Assembly: GCF_048381675.1 (NCBI RefSeq)
Contig: NZ_JBLWIS010000009.1
Span: 1-64,000 of the forward strand
Length of the DNA: 64,000 nucleotides
From: Advenella sp048381675
GTDB lineage: Bacteria > Pseudomonadota > Gammaproteobacteria > Burkholderiales > Burkholderiaceae_B
Direction of reading: 5' to 3'
Part shown: positions 61,461 to 64,000 of the stretch, in pieces
Position numbering within the stretch: the first letter of the stretch is position 1
How the letters are laid out: every line of letters starts with the position of its first letter
The notes under the pieces: model-generated
What the model was told of the DNA's origin: nothing
The model's database searches: none
What the model saw: only the letters and a program-made list of their open reading frames with translations
Position numbers and translations under genes: made by a program

Positions 61461-62507
61461 TTAAACCGTGGCAATGGGTGTAACGGGTGAGCCGACAGCA
61501 CCGGGCAATCGTAATGGGGGCGCGGTTAGCATAAAACGTGAACGCTTGTTTTCACGCAGCCATTTAGCCAGATCACTCAGGTACCACAATTCGGCCAAAG
61601 GCATACCCAGTTTGAAAATGCAGTGATGGTGCAAAGGCAGCAGGGCACAGCACTGGTCGGATAATGAACCGTTGGCGTATTCCACCCCGTAATTGTCTGC
61701 GGCAATCGCGGCAATGCCCGAATCGCTAATCCATTGAAGCAGTTTTTCATCCTGGCCATTCAGGGTGGTGCAGATATTATGTACGGTATGCGGATCAGGA
61801 TTTTTGCCGGCTTCTAGCAGGTATTGGGCAAACTCCGTGTGCAGTACAAGAATATCGCCTTGTTCAATCACTACCTTGTCTTTTTCCATTACCCGCATTA
61901 AGTCGTCATAACCAATGATTTTGGGCTCGCGGCCAAAGTGGGCGGCCAGGTCAACCATCACGCCCCTGCCCTGAATGCCTTTAATGGCAAAATTGGCAAT
62001 ATCAAGCGCTTTGGCTGAAGAGTATTTAAGGCCAGTATCACTTTGTTCAAAGTTGTTTCTTTCATCGTAATCGGCCGGCCCCTGAATATCGCGATTGGGT
62101 TTGAAACCGTTGTAATACACCCGTTCAGCATGACCGTCGCCATCAGCGTCAAAAAGGGCGCCAACATGGCTCAGGCTATCCCACTGTGAAGAATATTGCA
62201 GGCAAAGCGTGACCTTGTCATCACTAAGCACATCGTGGGCACCTGGAATCAGCATGCCCATGGGAAAGTTGAAATAGGGGTGGCCTTCGCGTTCAGTGGG
62301 TTGAAGTTGTGGTGGTGTGCGGCGGGGGTTAAGTATATTGCCACCTGGGTAATCCAGGGGAAGTGAAAGGCAAAAAGTTTTGCCGGTTTTTATTTCTGCC
62401 GCCGCTTTCAGGACGCCTTGTTCAGTTAGTAAATTGAGTCTGCCCAGTTGATCATCAGCCCCATAGTCTCCCCAATTGGATCCTTCTGGTCGGTTTTTCC
62501 AGCGCAT
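61461..62507 (-). CDS. Cyclase-family hydrolase (kynurenine formamidase-like)
   Basis: The 348-residue protein belongs to the cyclase/KynB superfamily (PF04199 type). The metal motif appears as QWDSLSHVGALFD, with further blocks AHFGREPKIIGYDDL, GDILVLHTEFAQYL and IAADNYGVEY. Characterised members open lactone- or formamide-like bonds. A strong ribosome-binding site (AAAAGGAGACAACA) precedes the ATG. It is divergent from the isomerase-like gene. Confidence 0.88.
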   Translation of the reverse strand: MRWKNRPEGSNWGDYGADDQLGRLNLLTEQGVLKAAAEIKTGKTFCLSLPLDYPGGNILNPRRTPPQLQPTEREGHPYFNFPMGMLIPGAHDVLSDDKVTLCLQYSSQWDSLSHVGALFDADGDGHAERVYYNGFKPNRDIQGPADYDERNNFEQSDTGLKYSSAKALDIANFAIKGIQGRGVMVDLAAHFGREPKIIGYDDLMRVMEKDKVVIEQGDILVLHTEFAQYLLEAGKNPDPHTVHNICTTLNGQDEKLLQWISDSGIAAIAADNYGVEYANGSLSDQCCALLPLHHHCIFKLGMPLAELWYLSDLAKWLRENKRSRFMLTAPPLRLPGAVGSPVTPIATV

Positions 62508-62605
62508 TGTTGTCTCCTTTTATGACAGTGTTCTTTTTTGTGAATAGTTGTTGAATAGTATTTTAGGCTGTTTGTTATTTTTGAGGTATTAGGGGAAAAA
62601 GATAA

Positions 62606-62664
62606 TTGACAAAATGAGTTGCCTATCTATAATACAAACAAATGTTTGCATTGCGAACAAATTA
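62606..62664 (+). promoter_or_regulatory. Consensus promoter with IclR-type operator
   Basis: TTGACA (62606-62611), 16 nt, TATAAT (62628-62633): a perfect match to both sigma-70 hexamers. The site AAACAAATGTTTG...TGCGAACAAATTA at 62636-62664 begins two bases after the -10 and matches the iclR-promoter site at 60388. A repressor there would block the transcription start. Confidence 0.75.
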
Positions 62665-62690
62665 TTATTAATCTGATAGGAGATATAAGC

Positions 62691-62969
62691 ATGTTGTATT
62701 GCGTAATGATGGATGTAAACGTACCTGCGGATATGGATCCAGCTGAGCTAGCCAAATTGCGTGAAGCGGAAAAAAACCGTGCGATTGAAATGCAAAAATC
62801 CGGTAAGTTCGTGCATTTGTGGCGGGTTGCAGGTCGTCCTGCCAATATTTCAATTTTTGACTGTGAAAGTAATGATGAACTGCATGATTTGTTGTCATCC
62901 TTGCCCATGTTCCCTTATTTTTCAATCAAGGTAGTGCCTTTGGCCAAGCACCCTAGTTCAATCAAATAA
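62691..62969 (+). CDS. Muconolactone delta-isomerase-like protein
   Basis: The 92-residue protein starts at ATG 62691 behind TAGGAGATA. It follows CatC closely in layout: MLYCVMMDVNVPADMD, REAEKNRAIEMQKSGKFVHLWRV (quoted in part), NISIFDCESNDELHDLL and KHPSSIK. CatC isomerises muconolactone to 3-oxoadipate enol-lactone. No catA or catB is in the window, so it may act on another lactone. Confidence 0.88.
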   Translation: MLYCVMMDVNVPADMDPAELAKLREAEKNRAIEMQKSGKFVHLWRVAGRPANISIFDCESNDELHDLLSSLPMFPYFSIKVVPLAKHPSSIK

Positions 62970-63003
62970 ATAATAAACATCAATCCAAAGTCAAGGATAG
63001 ACG

Positions 63004-63888
63004 ATGCAAATCAAACAAATTGGTGATATTCGGGTCACCCGAATCCAGGAATATTCCGCGCCTTCCCATGACCCCAAGTTCCTTCTGCCCGAAATGGAGC
63101 AGCAGGCACTGGAAGAGAATCAAAGCTGGATGGCCCCTAATCACTGGATTCCGCATATGAACAAGCTGATTGTGACTATCCAGTTGTGGGTGGTGCATGC
63201 GGGTTCCAATATTATTGTGGTGGATACGGGGGTGGGCAATTTCAAGAATCGTCAGGATATACCGCGCATGCATATGCTGAACAACCTGATTTTGGAATGG
63301 CTGGAAGCAGCGGGTGCCCCACCCGAAAAAGTGACTCATGTCGTGCTCACGCATTTGCATTCGGATCATGTGGGCTGGAATACACGCTGGTTGGATAACC
63401 GCTGGACTCCCACTTTTCCGAATGCCAAATATTACATTCCTGAACAGGATTTCAGGTTCTGTGAACAAGGCAAGAACAAGGAAGAAAAAATAGACGTGTT
63501 CGGAGAGTCTTTTAACGATAGCGTGATGCCAATTGTCAATGAGGGTCTGGCGGTCATGATTCAGCCTGGGATGGAAATTGCCGATTGTTTGCAGGTAGAG
63601 GATGCCGCGGGACATAGTCCCGGTCAGGTGGCTTTTCGGATTCGCTCACAGGGTGAAGAGGCCGTTTTTAGTGGTGATATTTTCCACAGCCCCATGCAGA
63701 TCGTGAGGCCGGAAATCAATTCAGGTTATTGCATTTATCCTGACGTGGCCCGTAATACCCGCTATGAGTTTTTAAATAAGGCTGCTGATACGGGTTCTTT
63801 GATCTTGCCCGTGCATTTTGGCGATCCTTATTGCGGCTATATCAGAAGAAATGGAAATGGTTTCAGCTTTGAACCATCGCCATTTTAA
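63004..63888 (+). CDS. MBL-fold metallo-hydrolase
   Basis: The 294-residue metallo-beta-lactamase-fold enzyme has THLHSDHVGWN (HxHxDH), GHSPGQVAF, a metal-bridging Asp in FSGDIFHSP and the C-terminal HFGDPYCG histidine. This subtype includes lactonases and related hydrolases. Its place after the isomerase-like gene, 34 nt away, suggests a role in the same pathway. Confidence 0.9.
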   Translation: MQIKQIGDIRVTRIQEYSAPSHDPKFLLPEMEQQALEENQSWMAPNHWIPHMNKLIVTIQLWVVHAGSNIIVVDTGVGNFKNRQDIPRMHMLNNLILEWLEAAGAPPEKVTHVVLTHLHSDHVGWNTRWLDNRWTPTFPNAKYYIPEQDFRFCEQGKNKEEKIDVFGESFNDSVMPIVNEGLAVMIQPGMEIADCLQVEDAAGHSPGQVAFRIRSQGEEAVFSGDIFHSPMQIVRPEINSGYCIYPDVARNTRYEFLNKAADTGSLILPVHFGDPYCGYIRRNGNGFSFEPSPF

Positions 63889-63944
63889 CCCCATCAAAAA
63901 TATCTAATAATATTCACTCCAAAGAGAGTGAGAGGAGATAACAA

Positions 63945-64000
63945 ATGGCAATCAGCAGACGAGATCTTTTAAAAGCCGGAGCAGCATTGGCCGTGGCACC
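63945..64000 (+). CDS. Tat-exported protein, N-terminus only (3' end outside window)
   Basis: ATG 63945 follows AGAGGAGATAACA. The 18 whole codons read MAISRRDLLKAGAALAVA, a twin-arginine signal (SRRDLLK) with hydrophobic core. It probably encodes a periplasmic binding protein or oxidoreductase of the same cluster; the family cannot be told. Confidence 0.8.
   Translation, partial: MAISRRDLLKAGAALAVA

Overview
The window reads as chromosome of a betaproteobacterium, most likely order Burkholderiales, family Alcaligenaceae. The pointers are an EnvZ/OmpR pair of the Bordetella RisS/RisA type, the glnS-minCDE and tsaE-amiC-mutL-miaA runs, an amgK-murU pair opposite lptD-surA-rsmA, and a moderate base composition (about half G+C by eye). 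No rRNA, tRNA, CRISPR array, insertion sequence or prophage was recognised. Gene names come from protein motifs read by eye; no database was searched.

Layout. 1-908: C-terminal end of a trimeric autotransporter adhesin. 1087-4806 (minus): glnS-minC-minD-minE. 4916-7086: a two-gene operon resembling cytochrome bd oxidase, whose large subunit seems to have lost every haem ligand. 7097-11831 (minus): PG recycling genes amgK-murU, a coiled-coil membrane protein, and an OmpR/EnvZ-type two-component system. 12121-16835: lptD-surA-rsmA (outer-membrane biogenesis plus a 16S rRNA methyltransferase). 16929-19603 (minus): glycerate kinase and pyruvate kinase. 20097-21279: two small secreted Gly/Ser-rich proteins of unknown function. 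21457-28696 (minus): a YdgA-like protein, gloA, then the tight glyQ-glyS-gmhB-plsC-metallopeptidase run. 28826-31172: crotonase and class I fumarase. 31404-35699 (minus): AI-2E transporter, hda, HAD phosphatase, pcnB, folK. 35761-41845: purM, then miaA, mutL, amiC, tsaE on the minus strand. 42063-44496: AEC transporter, xerD, ybaK.

The accessory part lies mostly to the right. 44743-44970 is an orphan small membrane protein behind a near-consensus promoter. 45002-54553 is the most unusual locus: a NarL-type response regulator divergent from a hybrid histidine kinase that carries a complete NagD-type HAD phosphatase domain at its N-terminus. The kinase is followed without a clear break by a five-gene dipeptide-family ABC importer operon that includes a calcineurin-type phosphoesterase. 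I read this as a candidate system for sensing, importing and hydrolysing a phosphoester; that reading is inference. 54699-59593 is a compact Csu-type chaperone-usher pilus cluster, followed by a solitary macrodomain protein. 60593-64000 is a catabolic island: an IclR regulator, a cyclase-family hydrolase, a muconolactone-isomerase-like protein, an MBL-fold hydrolase and the start of a Tat-exported protein. The regulator and the isomerase promoters share a near-identical 29-bp site just downstream of their -10 boxes, which is probably the IclR operator.
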